64,000 nucleotides of DNA from Hyphomicrobiales bacterium. Its GTDB lineage: Bacteria > Pseudomonadota > Alphaproteobacteria > Rhizobiales > Rhizobiaceae. Under the pieces are notes generated by a model. It did not search any database. It was given only the letters and a program-made list of their open reading frames with translations, and had not been told where the DNA came from. This document shows, in pieces, positions 53,394 through 62,560 of this stretch. Position numbers and translations under genes: made by a program. How positions within the stretch are numbered: the stretch's first letter is position 1; each line of letters begins with the position of its first letter. The stretch covers positions 62,001 to 126,000 of the forward strand of contig UCAG01000003.1 of assembly GCA_900470285.1 (NCBI GenBank), written 5' to 3'.

Positions 53394-54728
53394 TTATGCT
53401 GTCAGTGCCTGCCGCGACCAGACAATCGTAATTTCTGCACCGCTTTGACCGGGTTCAGGACGGTTGGCAAAGGAGATATGCGCACCGGAACGCTCCAGCA
53501 ATGTTTTGGCAATGAACAGTCCCAGTCCCAATCCGCCACCATTGCGCTCATCGCTGCGGCGCGACATATAAGGCTCACCGATCCTGTCCAGCATATCCAC
53601 TGAAAAGCCTTTGCCGTCATCACGGATCGTGATGCGCACTGAATTCTCGTCCCAACCCCAGATCACCTGTGTCTCGGTTTTGGCAAAATCCACGGCATTC
53701 TCGATCAGATTACCCAGACCATAAATCACCCCCGGATTACGACGGACAACCGGCTCGGCGACAAGGGCTTTCGGATCCGGTTTTTTCTCGACATCAATCT
53801 GAATACCAAAATTGCGGTGTGGCGCGATAACTTCTTCAATCAGTGAAGACAATGCCAGCTTTGACATATGCTCTTCACCTTCTGAAGACAGGCTGGTGAG
53901 GCGTTGCAGAATTTCGCGGCAACGCTGTGCCTGCGAAGACAACAGCTGGATATCTTCTGCATAACGGTCATCATTTTTCAGAGCGCGCTGCATTTCCTTC
54001 ACCACCAGCGTGATGGTCGCCAGCGGCGTACCCAGCTCATGGGCGGCAGCGGCGGCAAGACCATCCAGAGCTGACAAATGCTGTTCGCGCTGCAACACCA
54101 GTTCGGTAGCGCTCAAAGCATCGCCCAGCTGACGCGCTTCTTCAGCGATACGATAGACATAGATACCACTGAAAATCAGTGTAGACGCGATGGCACACCA
54201 GACGCCGATGACAAACATCAGCGGTAATTCCAAGGTCACACCGCTATACCAAGGCAGAGGCAAGTGCCACACCACCAGAACACTGGCGCAAGCAATGGTC
54301 ATCAAGCCAAGCAGCAGAATACTGCGCACCGACAATGCAGTTGCAGCAATAATCACCGGCACGACCAACAGCACGGCAAACGGATTTTGCAAACCACCGG
54401 TCAGATATAGCAGGCCGGTGAGCTGCAGAATATCAAAGGCCAAGACCAGCAAAACCGTACGCAAATCCAGACGATGATTGAGCTGGTAACGGAATGACAG
54501 AAACAGATTGAGCCATGCTGATACGGCAATCAGCGCAAAACTGATTCCGAGCGGAAAAACAAAATTCAGAGACAGAGAAACGAACAAAACGGCTGCGGTC
54601 TGGCCGGTAATGGCAAACCAGCGCACACGCACCAATGTTGTCAGACGCAGGCGACGGGAAAGCGACGAGGCCCGGTTAATCAGATCACCATTTGCCAATT
54701 CAGTCTTTCCCCGTAAATTATCGCGCAT
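53394..54728 (-). CDS. actS: Redox sensor histidine kinase ActS/RegB/PrrB
   Basis: 444 residues. Six membrane helices, with the quinone-sensing heptapeptide GGLQNPF at 111-117 between helices three and four. The H-box is AAAAAHELGTPLATITLVVKEM with His230. Cys270 in QAQRCREIL is at the position of the redox-active cysteine of RegB. ATPase boxes follow (NLIENAVDFA, DDGKGF, GGLGLGLFIAKTLL). It should sense the quinone pool and phosphorylate ActR. Confidence 0.94.
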   Translation of the reverse strand: MRDNLRGKTELANGDLINRASSLSRRLRLTTLVRVRWFAITGQTAAVLFVSLSLNFVFPLGISFALIAVSAWLNLFLSFRYQLNHRLDLRTVLLVLAFDILQLTGLLYLTGGLQNPFAVLLVVPVIIAATALSVRSILLLGLMTIACASVLVVWHLPLPWYSGVTLELPLMFVIGVWCAIASTLIFSGIYVYRIAEEARQLGDALSATELVLQREQHLSALDGLAAAAAHELGTPLATITLVVKEMQRALKNDDRYAEDIQLLSSQAQRCREILQRLTSLSSEGEEHMSKLALSSLIEEVIAPHRNFGIQIDVEKKPDPKALVAEPVVRRNPGVIYGLGNLIENAVDFAKTETQVIWGWDENSVRITIRDDGKGFSVDMLDRIGEPYMSRRSDERNGGGLGLGLFIAKTLLERSGAHISFANRPEPGQSGAEITIVWSRQALTA

Positions 54729-54736
54729 AAAATGCC

Positions 54737-54943
54737 TTATGCGGCAAAATCACAGCACACGCAAGTTAATCTGCGCCATCCTGCCGCAGGCTTATTCTCC
54801 CCGAATGCTCTTGCCATATTTTGGTTATGGCGAGTCGAAAATGGTGCTCTGCGAGAACCGGAGCGGAATGTACATTTAGGTACATGAGCACCGGAAGTGG
54901 AGAAGAGTGCCATTTGCAGGCCGCCAAAGCCGAAATATCTCAC
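54737..54943 (-). repeat. Spacer between hrpB and actS: probable degenerate repeat, holding a 68-codon frame
   Basis: A 68-codon frame opens with GTG, overlapping the hrpB TGA by GTGA. Its product (MRYFGFGGLQMALFSTSG..., then RRAPFSTRHNQNMARAFGENK) has no domain and resembles the spurious peptides often read from Rhizobiales repeats. The DNA carries a stem ATGTAC/GTACAT at 54868-54885 flanked by CGGAGCGG and GAGCACCGG. I judge it more likely a dispersed repeat than a gene, but only one copy lies in this window. Confidence 0.4.
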
Positions 54944-57471
54944 GTGCCCCGTGGTTTGGCACGCCGAGTTGGATCAGCCTCTGCGGGATTTTCCGGCCAG
55001 ACATGGCGCGGATAACGGCCGCGCATATCGGTACGCACATCTGCCCATGAACCTTTCCAGAAATTCGGCAGGTCGCGGGTGATCTGGATTGGCCGGTGTG
55101 CCGGAGACAACAATTCCAGCAGCAACGGTACCGTATCCCGCACGATGGAAGGATGTGCTGTCAGACCGAACAATTCCTGCACCCGCACCGCAATCACCGG
55201 TTCATCGCCCTCATAATTAATCGCGATATTGGAGCCGGTCGGCACAGTAAAATGCGTTGGTGCCAGCGTATCAATCTGCCTTTGCAAATCGAATGGCACG
55301 AGAGAACGCAAGCCATTCATCAGCGCGGATTGGCTGATTTTATCGAGCCGCACCTCGCCTGTCAGAAATGGCAGCAACCAGTCTTCCAGTGTTGCCAGCA
55401 GATACTCATCATCCATAGACGGCCATGGCTCACCAAGCCCGCGATAAAGCCAGCCAAGGCGACGGCGCAGCGTCAAAGCTGACTTGTCCCAAGGCAGAAT
55501 ATCCAAACCATATTGGCGCACCGCCTGAACAACACCCAGATCGGCGGCCTCTCCTGATGGTGCCGCCAGATTTTTCTCCGACAGGGTTATTGCCCCCAGT
55601 CGCACCGCCTCACGGGCACGCAAAGCTTTGCGTTCAGGGTCGTAAATAACCTGCTGTCCGCTTTCGATCTGGCTTGCCAGACTTTCGCGGATATCCTCCT
55701 CACTGACCTCAGCGGCAGAGAGAATACGCTGCGCCCCTGCCCGTCCGGTCAGATCAGCCACCACCAGCCACGATACACGCGACAAATGCTGGCTGGCATC
55801 CAGCTCACCACCACGCCCATTGGCCAGAATAAACTGACCGCCATTGCCACGCGCTTTGGCCACGCGATCCGGATAGGCATCCAGCAGCAGGCGGCCGGCA
55901 TGGGCATCTTCTTTGCTTTGCGCATTGGCTGCCGGTAAATCTTTAATCAGTGAGCGTGCCAAGCCACGCGCCTTTTGCGCACGGTCGCCGCGATCACGGA
56001 GAAAGCGAGAAAGCCGCGCATCGAGATCAACCTCATTGCCGCCAAGCCCCCGCTCGGTCATCAGCACGGCAAGCTCTGCCGCCTGCAATGCCTCTCCGCG
56101 ATTGGCAGCCTCTGCCACCATATGCGCAAGCCGCACCGGCAAAGCCAGCTTCCTGATCTGCTCGCCGGATGTTGTCAGCCGTCCGTCACCATCCAGTGCA
56201 CCCAGCCGTCTCAGCAAAGTTGCTGCTTCTTTCAGGCTGGCTGCTGAGGGCTGATCCAGCAGCCGCAAATCGCTGACATTTTGCACGCCCCATGCCGCAC
56301 AATCGAGCAGCAGCGACGACAGATCAGCTTCCAGAATTTCCGGCGTGGTAAAGCGCGGCAGTGAGGATGTCTGCCCCTCATGCCAGAGCCGGATCGCTAT
56401 ACCCGATTGAGTTCGTCCCGCACGACCTGCCCGCTGGGTAATCGCCGCCTGTGATGCGCGCACGGTTTCCAGCCGCGTCAGACCGGTTGCCGGTTCAAAA
56501 CGCGGCTGACGCGACAGACCGCTGTCGATCACCACCCGCACACCATCAATAGTAATCGAGGTTTCGGCAATCGAAGTCGCCAGCACCACTTTGCGCGTGC
56601 CTTGCCGAGCCGGTTTGATTGCCGCATCCTGATCGCGCCCGTCCATTGCGCCATATAACGGGCAGAGCATCACATGCTCGCCGACACGCCCCTCAAGAGC
56701 GCGGACTGTGCGCTCAATCTCGCCCTGACCGGGCAAAAAGCAAAGCAGGCTGCCCTGTTCATCCGCCAGAACAGTGCGGATTGTCCGCGCCATAGCATCT
56801 TCAATCCGCTCATCGGTTTTGCGCTCCTGATAACGGATTTCAACCGGAAAACTGCGGCCTTCACTTTCCACCACCGGCGCCCCCTCCAGCAGTTCTGCCA
56901 CCCGCCCACCGTCAAGCGTTGCCGACATCACCAGAATTTTGAGATCGGGGCGCAAAGCTCCTTGTACATCCAGTGCCAGCGCCAGTCCGAAATCAGCATC
57001 CAGACTGCGCTCATGAAATTCATCAAACAGCACCGCACTGATGCCGGACAATTCCGGATCATCGAGGATCATGCGTGCGAACACGCCTTCCGTGACCACC
57101 AGAATTTGCGTCTGCGCATTATAGCGGCTGTCGAGGCGCATCCGGTAACCGACCGTTTTACCAACCTCTTCGCCCAGCAAACGCGCCATTTGTGTAGCTG
57201 CAGCACGTGCTGCCAGTCTGCGTGGTTCCAGCACAATAATCCGCCTGCCTCCACGCCAATCTGCCTGCAACAAATGCAACGGTACCAAAGTCGTCTTACC
57301 CGCACCGGGCGGCGCAACCAGAACGGCAGAGCCACCAGCCTGCAAGGCATGATCCAGTTGCGGCAGCGCCTCATGGACAGGCAAAAGCGGAAGGGATGAA
57401 ACGGACTGCTGAGGCAAAGACAACGCACCTGATAAATGATTCTGATTGCTGCGAACTATAAACAGCCGCAA
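54940..57471 (-). CDS. hrpB: ATP-dependent helicase HrpB
   Basis: 843 residues, DEAH-box family. Walker A APPGAGKTT (54-60), DEFH box at 150-153 (FDEFHERS), SAT motif VMSATLDGG, TSIAETSITIDGV, and QRAGRAGRTQSG. The HrpB-specific C-terminus is present. Biological role in bacteria is unclear; RNA processing is suspected. The frame begins with TTG at 57471 without a good ribosome binding site; TTG at 57423 (M-SLPQQSV) is an alternative. Divergent from the frm operon. Confidence 0.92.
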   Translation of the reverse strand: MRLFIVRSNQNHLSGALSLPQQSVSSLPLLPVHEALPQLDHALQAGGSAVLVAPPGAGKTTLVPLHLLQADWRGGRRIIVLEPRRLAARAAATQMARLLGEEVGKTVGYRMRLDSRYNAQTQILVVTEGVFARMILDDPELSGISAVLFDEFHERSLDADFGLALALDVQGALRPDLKILVMSATLDGGRVAELLEGAPVVESEGRSFPVEIRYQERKTDERIEDAMARTIRTVLADEQGSLLCFLPGQGEIERTVRALEGRVGEHVMLCPLYGAMDGRDQDAAIKPARQGTRKVVLATSIAETSITIDGVRVVIDSGLSRQPRFEPATGLTRLETVRASQAAITQRAGRAGRTQSGIAIRLWHEGQTSSLPRFTTPEILEADLSSLLLDCAAWGVQNVSDLRLLDQPSAASLKEAATLLRRLGALDGDGRLTTSGEQIRKLALPVRLAHMVAEAANRGEALQAAELAVLMTERGLGGNEVDLDARLSRFLRDRGDRAQKARGLARSLIKDLPAANAQSKEDAHAGRLLLDAYPDRVAKARGNGGQFILANGRGGELDASQHLSRVSWLVVADLTGRAGAQRILSAAEVSEEDIRESLASQIESGQQVIYDPERKALRAREAVRLGAITLSEKNLAAPSGEAADLGVVQAVRQYGLDILPWDKSALTLRRRLGWLYRGLGEPWPSMDDEYLLATLEDWLLPFLTGEVRLDKISQSALMNGLRSLVPFDLQRQIDTLAPTHFTVPTGSNIAINYEGDEPVIAVRVQELFGLTAHPSIVRDTVPLLLELLSPAHRPIQITRDLPNFWKGSWADVRTDMRGRYPRHVWPENPAEADPTRRAKPRGT

Positions 57472-57511
57472 TCTGCTTTACTATTCTTGAGGAGCAGAGA
57501 TGGCACATCAA

Positions 57512-57540
57512 TTGACATACTCCCCCATAGTATATATTTT
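57512..57540 (+). promoter_or_regulatory. frm promoter with FrmR-type operator
   Basis: TTGACA at 57512-57517 with TATTTT 17 bp downstream (or TATATT 15 bp). Inside the spacer an inverted repeat ATACT/AGTAT at 57517-57533 flanks a C5 run. On the other strand it reads ATACTATGGGGGAGTAT, the G-tract-with-TACT/AGTA layout recognised by FrmR and RcnR of the CsoR family. FrmR bound here would block polymerase; formaldehyde would release it. Confidence 0.75.
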
Positions 57541-57567
57541 CACCACCATATTCATCGGTAGAAAACC

Positions 57568-57849
57568 ATGCCCCACTCACCGGAAGCCAAGAAACGCGTA
57601 ATGACACGCCTGCGCCGCATCAAAGGTCAGGCGGAGGCACTTGAACGCGCCGTTGAGGAAGGTACGGAATGCGGTGCGCTTTTACAGCAGCTTGCCGCCA
57701 TGCGTGGTGCCGCTACCGGCCTGATGGCGGAAGTTCTGGAAAGCCATTTAAAAGAGACCTTCCAACAGCCGCAGAAAGCCCTGACACCGGCTGAAATGGA
57801 TACAGAAATCGACCAGCTTATGCGGATTATCCGCTCTTATCTGAAATAA
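57568..57849 (+). CDS. frmR: Formaldehyde-responsive repressor FrmR (CsoR/RcnR family)
   Basis: 93 residues, all-helical tetrameric repressor. Pro2 and Cys35 (EGTECGALLQQ), the residues that react with formaldehyde in E. coli FrmR, are both present. The family opening is MPHSPEAKKRVMTRLRRIKGQ and LESHLKE holds His60. Metal-binding CsoR patterns are incomplete, which favours FrmR. First gene of the operon behind its own operator; frmA begins 29 bp after. Confidence 0.9.
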   Translation: MPHSPEAKKRVMTRLRRIKGQAEALERAVEEGTECGALLQQLAAMRGAATGLMAEVLESHLKETFQQPQKALTPAEMDTEIDQLMRIIRSYLK

Positions 57850-57878
57850 AAGACTACTGACTTAAGAGGAACAAAGCC

Positions 57879-58991
57879 ATGAAATCGCGCGCAGCCGTTG
57901 CCTGGGAGGCCAACAAGCCCCTCACTATTGAAACAATCGAAATCGGTGGTCCGAAGCCAGGTGAAGTGCTGGTGGAAATCATGGCAACGGGTGTATGCCA
58001 CACCGACGCCTATACGCTGTCCGGCCTTGATTCCGAAGGCAAGTTTCCGGCCATTCTCGGCCATGAAGGCGCAGGCATTGTGCGCGAAGTCGGTGCCGGT
58101 GTCACCACGCTGCGTCCGGGCGACCATGTGATCCCGCTTTACACACCGGAATGCCGTTCGTGCAAAACCTGTCTGTCGCAGCGCTCCAATCTCTGCACCT
58201 CGATCCGCGCAACGCAGGGTCAGGGTTTGATGCCGGACCGTACCTCGCGCTTCTCCTGTGACGGTGGAGAAATCTTTCATTATATGGGCTGCTCGACCTT
58301 CTCGAACTTCACCGTTCTGCCGGAAATCGCGCTGGCCAAAGTGCGTGAAGACGCGCCTTTCGACAAGATCTGCTACATCGGCTGCGGTGTCACCACCGGC
58401 ATCGGCGCTGTGATCTATACCGCAAAAGTGCGTCCGGGCTCCAATGTTGTGGTGTTCGGCCTCGGCGGTATTGGTCTCAATGTTATTCAGGGTGCCCGCA
58501 TGGTTGGCGCAGATAAGATTATCGGCGTTGATATCAATCCGGCCAAAGTGGAAATGGCGAAAAAATTCGGTATGACCGACTTCATCAATCCGCGTGAAAT
58601 CGGCAATGACAAAGTGGTGCAAGCCATTCAGGACCTGACTGACGGCGGTGCCGACTATTCCTTTGATGCTACCGGCAATACCGATGTGATGCGTCAGGCA
58701 CTGGAATGCACCCATCGCGGCTGGGGCGAAAGCATCATTATCGGCGTGGCCGAAGCTGGTAAAGAAATCGCCACCCGCCCGTTCCAGCTGGTCACCGGCC
58801 GCGTCTGGAAAGGCACTGCTTTCGGCGGCGCACGCGGTCGCACCGATGTGCCAAAAATCGTTGACTGGTACATGGACGGCAAGATCAATATTGATGATCT
58901 GATCACCCATAAAATGCCGCTTGATGAGATCAATACCGCTTTTGATCTGATGCATGAAGGCAAGTCGATCCGCTCGGTGATTACATTCTGA
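57879..58991 (+). CDS. frmA: S-(hydroxymethyl)glutathione dehydrogenase / class III alcohol dehydrogenase
   Basis: 370 residues. Oxidises the formaldehyde-glutathione adduct to S-formylglutathione with NAD. Catalytic zinc ligands Cys40 and His62-Glu63 (GVCHTD, GHEGAG); structural zinc Cys92, 95, 98 and 106. Rossmann motif [20 protein letters not shown] and its Asp VDINPAK indicate NAD. Its stop overlaps the start of the next gene by one base. The product is hydrolysed by FghA two genes later. Confidence 0.96.
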   Translation: MKSRAAVAWEANKPLTIETIEIGGPKPGEVLVEIMATGVCHTDAYTLSGLDSEGKFPAILGHEGAGIVREVGAGVTTLRPGDHVIPLYTPECRSCKTCLSQRSNLCTSIRATQGQGLMPDRTSRFSCDGGEIFHYMGCSTFSNFTVLPEIALAKVREDAPFDKICYIGCGVTTGIGAVIYTAKVRPGSNVVVFGLGGIGLNVIQGARMVGADKIIGVDINPAKVEMAKKFGMTDFINPREIGNDKVVQAIQDLTDGGADYSFDATGNTDVMRQALECTHRGWGESIIIGVAEAGKEIATRPFQLVTGRVWKGTAFGGARGRTDVPKIVDWYMDGKINIDDLITHKMPLDEINTAFDLMHEGKSIRSVITF

Positions 58992-59458
58992 TGACACAGT
59001 TTGTTTCCCGCTGGAACGAAATCGACGATCTGACACCGCGCGCACTCTATGCGATGCTGAAACTGCGCATGGATGTGTTCATCGTCGAGCAGAATTGCGC
59101 TTTTGCAGAAATTGACGGCAAGGATATCGGCGCATTTCACTTAAGCATTCTTGATGGTGAGGAGCTCGCGGCGACGCTGCGGGTTCTTCCACCGGAAGAG
59201 AATGAAGCAGTGAAGATCGGCCGCGTTGTGGTAGCGCCAAACTATCGGGGCTACAAACTCGGTCAGCGCCTGATGCAGGAAGCTGTTGATTTTGCGCAAG
59301 CACGTTTTCCTGACCAGCCGGTTGAGCTTGGCGGACAAAGCCATTTGCAGAAATTCTACGGTTCTTTTGGTTTTGTAGCCATTTCCGAAGAATATCTGGA
59401 AGACGGTATTCCGCATATTGATATGCGTCTGGAACCGGCAAACGGAGCTGGCACATGA
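58991..59458 (+). CDS. GNAT N-acetyltransferase, ElaA-like, inside the frm operon
   Basis: 155 residues. ElaA-type layout: LTPRALYAMLKLRMDVFIVEQ at the N-terminus and the acetyl-CoA loop GRVVVAPNYRGYKLGQRLMQEAV, then FYGSFGFVAISEEYLEDGIPHIDM. Acetyl acceptor unknown. It overlaps frmA by one base and the next gene by four, so it is tightly co-translated in a formaldehyde operon where such an enzyme is not a standard member. A link to glutathione-adduct handling is only inference. Confidence 0.85.
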   Translation: MTQFVSRWNEIDDLTPRALYAMLKLRMDVFIVEQNCAFAEIDGKDIGAFHLSILDGEELAATLRVLPPEENEAVKIGRVVVAPNYRGYKLGQRLMQEAVDFAQARFPDQPVELGGQSHLQKFYGSFGFVAISEEYLEDGIPHIDMRLEPANGAGT

Positions 59459-60117
59459 ATTTTCTGCTGCGCCGACATATGTCCTTCTATATTGCAGCGG
59501 CATGCGGTGCGGCAGTCTTTCTGATCTGCCGGATTTTCTCCCTTTCACCGGCGCCGGTGATTGCGGTCAATTGCTTCTTCATTCTCTATCTGCTGATGAC
59601 TTTCAGGGCATTGCCGCATTTAAGTGCAGCTTATTTGAAGAAACATGCTGCAAGCACTGACGAGCCGGTCTGGATTATTTTTCTGGTCACTTTTGCGACT
59701 GTGGTTTCCTCCATCACCTCGCTGTTCATCCTGATAAATCAGCAGCAACAACAGCATGATCTGTTCACATTTGCTGCGACACTGGCCGCGGTGCCGCTTG
59801 GCTGGTTTACCATTCATATGATGACAGCGCTGCATTATGCCCATCTGTACTGGGAGCCGGATCAGGATAAATCCAATAGCGGGAACTCAGGGCGATCCCA
59901 TAAAGGCGGGTTTGAATTTCCGAACACGCCGGAGCCCTCCGGTTATGACTTTGCCTATTTCGCTTACGTAATAGGTATGACCGCACAAACCTCCGATACC
60001 AGCGTCACGACACCGGCCATGCGCAAGGTCGTTCTGCTGCACAGTATCGTCTCCTTTTTCTTCAATACCGTACTTGTAGCCGCAGCTGTCAATGTCGCTG
60101 TGGCTCTGGGGAGTTAG
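59455..60117 (+). CDS. DUF1345 membrane protein, inside the frm operon
   Basis: 220 residues with about five hydrophobic segments. The family's signature is DFAYFAYVIGMTAQTSDTSV followed by MRKVVLLHSIVSFFFNTV. A polar loop of about 25 residues (DQDKSNSGNSGRSHKGG) sits in the middle. Function unknown. It overlaps the GNAT gene by 4 bp and ends 3 bp before fghA, so the five genes form one transcript. Confidence 0.88.
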   Translation: MNFLLRRHMSFYIAAACGAAVFLICRIFSLSPAPVIAVNCFFILYLLMTFRALPHLSAAYLKKHAASTDEPVWIIFLVTFATVVSSITSLFILINQQQQQHDLFTFAATLAAVPLGWFTIHMMTALHYAHLYWEPDQDKSNSGNSGRSHKGGFEFPNTPEPSGYDFAYFAYVIGMTAQTSDTSVTTPAMRKVVLLHSIVSFFFNTVLVAAAVNVAVALGS

Positions 60118-60120
60118 TTC

Positions 60121-60951
60121 ATGGAAATCATTTCAAAAGCAAAAGTCTTCGGCGGAACTCAGGGCGTCTATCGTCATAAAAGTGAGGCCTGCCAGTGCGA
60201 TATGACTTTTGCTTTGTTTCTGCCGCCGCAAGCAGAGCACGCGCCCGTACCTGTTCTCTGGTATCTGTCCGGTCTGACCTGCACGCATCAGAATGTGATG
60301 GATAAAGGCGAATATCGCCGCCTTGCTGCCGAGCTTGGCATTGCTATTCTCTGCCCTGATACCAGCCCGCGCGGTGATGATGTGCCTGACGAACCGGATA
60401 ACTGGCAGTTTGGTAAAGGTGCCGGTTTCTATCTCAATGCCACAGAAGCACCCTTTGCCAAAAACTATCAGATGTACAGCTATATTACGGAAGAACTGAC
60501 CGAACTGGTGGCTAAAGAATTTCCGCTGGATATGTCCCGTCAGGCGATCACCGGTCACTCCATGGGCGGTCATGGCGCGGTCACCATTGCGCTGAAAAAT
60601 CCTGAACGCTTCAAATCTGTTTCGGCCTTTGCACCGATTGCTCAGCCTTCCACAGCCGGGTGGTCAAAGCCAGCCTTTGAGAAATATCTCGGAAACAATC
60701 AGAGCGCATGGCGCGCTTATGATACAACCGCGTTGATTGAAGACGGCCACCGGATTGAGAGCCTGTTGGTTGATCAGGGGACTTCGGACAGTTTTCTTGA
60801 TGATGGTCTGCGCCCGTGGCTGTTGCAGGAAGCCTGCGCCAAGGCCGCCATCCCACTGACGCTGAATATGCGGGAAGGCTATGATCATTCCTATTATTTC
60901 ATCTCAACCTTTATGGATGAGCACCTGCGCTGGCACGCCGCCCGCCTGTGA
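60121..60951 (+). CDS. fghA: S-formylglutathione hydrolase
   Basis: 276 residues, alpha/beta hydrolase (esterase D type). Splits S-formylglutathione to formate and glutathione. Nucleophile Ser147 in TGHSMGGHGA, with later Asp in LLVDQGTSDSFL and His in YDHSYYF. The oxyanion region YLSGLTCTHQN includes the family's Cys. Completes the formaldehyde-to-formate route with FrmA. An A repeat follows. Confidence 0.95.
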   Translation: MEIISKAKVFGGTQGVYRHKSEACQCDMTFALFLPPQAEHAPVPVLWYLSGLTCTHQNVMDKGEYRRLAAELGIAILCPDTSPRGDDVPDEPDNWQFGKGAGFYLNATEAPFAKNYQMYSYITEELTELVAKEFPLDMSRQAITGHSMGGHGAVTIALKNPERFKSVSAFAPIAQPSTAGWSKPAFEKYLGNNQSAWRAYDTTALIEDGHRIESLLVDQGTSDSFLDDGLRPWLLQEACAKAAIPLTLNMREGYDHSYYFISTFMDEHLRWHAARL

Positions 60952-60983
60952 TATTTCGGTTTTGACGGACTGCAAAAGCCTTA

Positions 60984-61084
60984 CAGCGGTTCCAGTTAAA
61001 ACTGAATCGTTGGAAGCGCTGTAACTATTTGTTTTTACGCATTATCCGACGCAAAACCGGTTCTCACTTTTGCTGGAAATGCTA
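60984..61084 (-). repeat. Intergenic repeat element A, copy 8 (hairpin plus core)
   Basis: Hairpin arms CAGCGGTTCCA (60984-60994) and TGGAAGCGCTG (61011-61021). Core at 61028-61084 (minus sense) with GCAAAA/TTTTGC and GCATT/AATGC arms, loop GTGAGAACCGG and the GTAAAAACAAA tail. Confidence 0.85.
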
Positions 61085-61105
61085 TAATGTATGCCGCACT
61101 GAAAC

Positions 61106-62533
61106 TCAGCGCGGCGTCACCTTCATTAGCAATCCATTTTTAGGCTGAGTGGTCAGTTTTTGTACCGGCCACGGCTTCGCATCGCCCACCATATCAAAAC
61201 GATGTTTTGACAGCAGAACCGCCAGAGCAATCACCGCCTCCTGCATGGCAAAACTGCCACCGATACAGACACGCGGCCCCGCACCAAAAGGCAGATACTG
61301 AAAGCGGTCGATTTTATCACGGTTTTGCGGATGGAACCGCGCCGGAATAAAAGCCTCCGGATTATCCCAGTATTTCCGGTGCCGGTGAATTGTCCACGGC
61401 ATCACAATGACCGCTGTACCGGACGGAATTTTCAGATCACCAAACTGATCATCCGCAAGCGCCTCACGATTGATCGACGGTGCAGGCGGATAAAGCCGCA
61501 TCGCCTCCTCGAAAGCCGCGCGGGTCAGCGGCAGTTTTTCCAGCCATTGATGCGGCGGCAAATCCTTGCCTCCATCATTCATGAATGCATCAATTTCTGC
61601 CTCAACAACAGCCCGTTCCTGCGCATCCTGCGCCAGCAAATAAAGCGTCCAGCCCAGTGCCCGTGCGGTTGTTTCATGCCCTGCACCGATAAAGGTAATC
61701 AGATTATCCTCAATCTCATCCCGCGACAGACCATCAGGTTTGTCGGGTGAGGTTTCTGCCTGCAATAACAGCGTCAGGAAATCACTTGGCACGGCTTCAC
61801 CGCGATCCATCCGCTCTTTGCGCAGCTGAATGGTCTGCGCAACTATCGAGCGGAAAAAGCCGAGGGAACGGCGGCCACGCAATTGTGTCAGGCGCGGCAG
61901 CCAGTCCGGCGCACCAAGCAGGTCAAACGGATCAACCCGCCCCATCGTTTCAAACAGACGATCTGTCTGTCGGGCGAACTCCTTCGGATCACCGGCAATC
62001 TCGCCGAAAAACAATGTCTCTGCCAGAATATCATAGGTCAGCAGGGTCATATCCCGTGATACATCCGTTACAGTTCCGGCAATCTGATAGCGCGTGGTAA
62101 AGTCCTGTACGCTTTTCAGCATGGCATTGGCAAAACCATGAATATGGCGCGGCGTGAAAACCGGCGCCATAGCCTTGCGTGAACGCCGCCATGTGGAGCC
62201 TTCGGCGGTCAGCAATCCGTCACGCAGGATAGGGCGCAACACGCGCTGACGGATGGTGCCCATCGGATAATTTTGCGGATTTTCCACCAAAACATGACGG
62301 ATCAGCGCCGGATCATTGGCGATAATCGTATGCATACCAAGCCAGTTTACCTCAACCCACGGCTCATTATAGGACGGCTCGCCCCAAAGTTCTAAAGGAT
62401 TGCGATAGACAATCCGCATCAGCTCCAGCCGCCCGACCGGATCTTTACGCGGAACCGGTGCCGGTGGCACAAAGGGATGCTTTGCCGGAATTGCACCGGT
62501 ATTTGAAAATGAAGATTGTTGTAATTCAGTCAT
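61106..62533 (-). CDS. Cytochrome P450
   Basis: 475 residues from MTELQQSSFSN, whose ATG has AGGA seven bases upstream; the frame runs 9 codons further. Heme-ligand Cys423 in FGAGPRVCIGG, I-helix AGHETTAR near 284-291, and ExxR in EEAMRLYPP (343-346) are intact, so it should be active. The N-terminus lacks a membrane anchor. Substrate unknown; fatty acid or terpene oxidation is common for this class. No ferredoxin reductase is adjacent; the adrenodoxin-type ferredoxin at 4149 is a possible partner. Confidence 0.94.
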   Translation of the reverse strand: MTELQQSSFSNTGAIPAKHPFVPPAPVPRKDPVGRLELMRIVYRNPLELWGEPSYNEPWVEVNWLGMHTIIANDPALIRHVLVENPQNYPMGTIRQRVLRPILRDGLLTAEGSTWRRSRKAMAPVFTPRHIHGFANAMLKSVQDFTTRYQIAGTVTDVSRDMTLLTYDILAETLFFGEIAGDPKEFARQTDRLFETMGRVDPFDLLGAPDWLPRLTQLRGRRSLGFFRSIVAQTIQLRKERMDRGEAVPSDFLTLLLQAETSPDKPDGLSRDEIEDNLITFIGAGHETTARALGWTLYLLAQDAQERAVVEAEIDAFMNDGGKDLPPHQWLEKLPLTRAAFEEAMRLYPPAPSINREALADDQFGDLKIPSGTAVIVMPWTIHRHRKYWDNPEAFIPARFHPQNRDKIDRFQYLPFGAGPRVCIGGSFAMQEAVIALAVLLSKHRFDMVGDAKPWPVQKLTTQPKNGLLMKVTPR

Positions 62534-62560
62534 GATGCCATCCTGAAAATGTTTCATCAT

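Noticed and set aside
57837-59045. 402-codon minus-strand open frame
   Set aside because: Antisense to frmA, which has intact zinc ligands and NAD motifs; the long frame is a codon-bias shadow.
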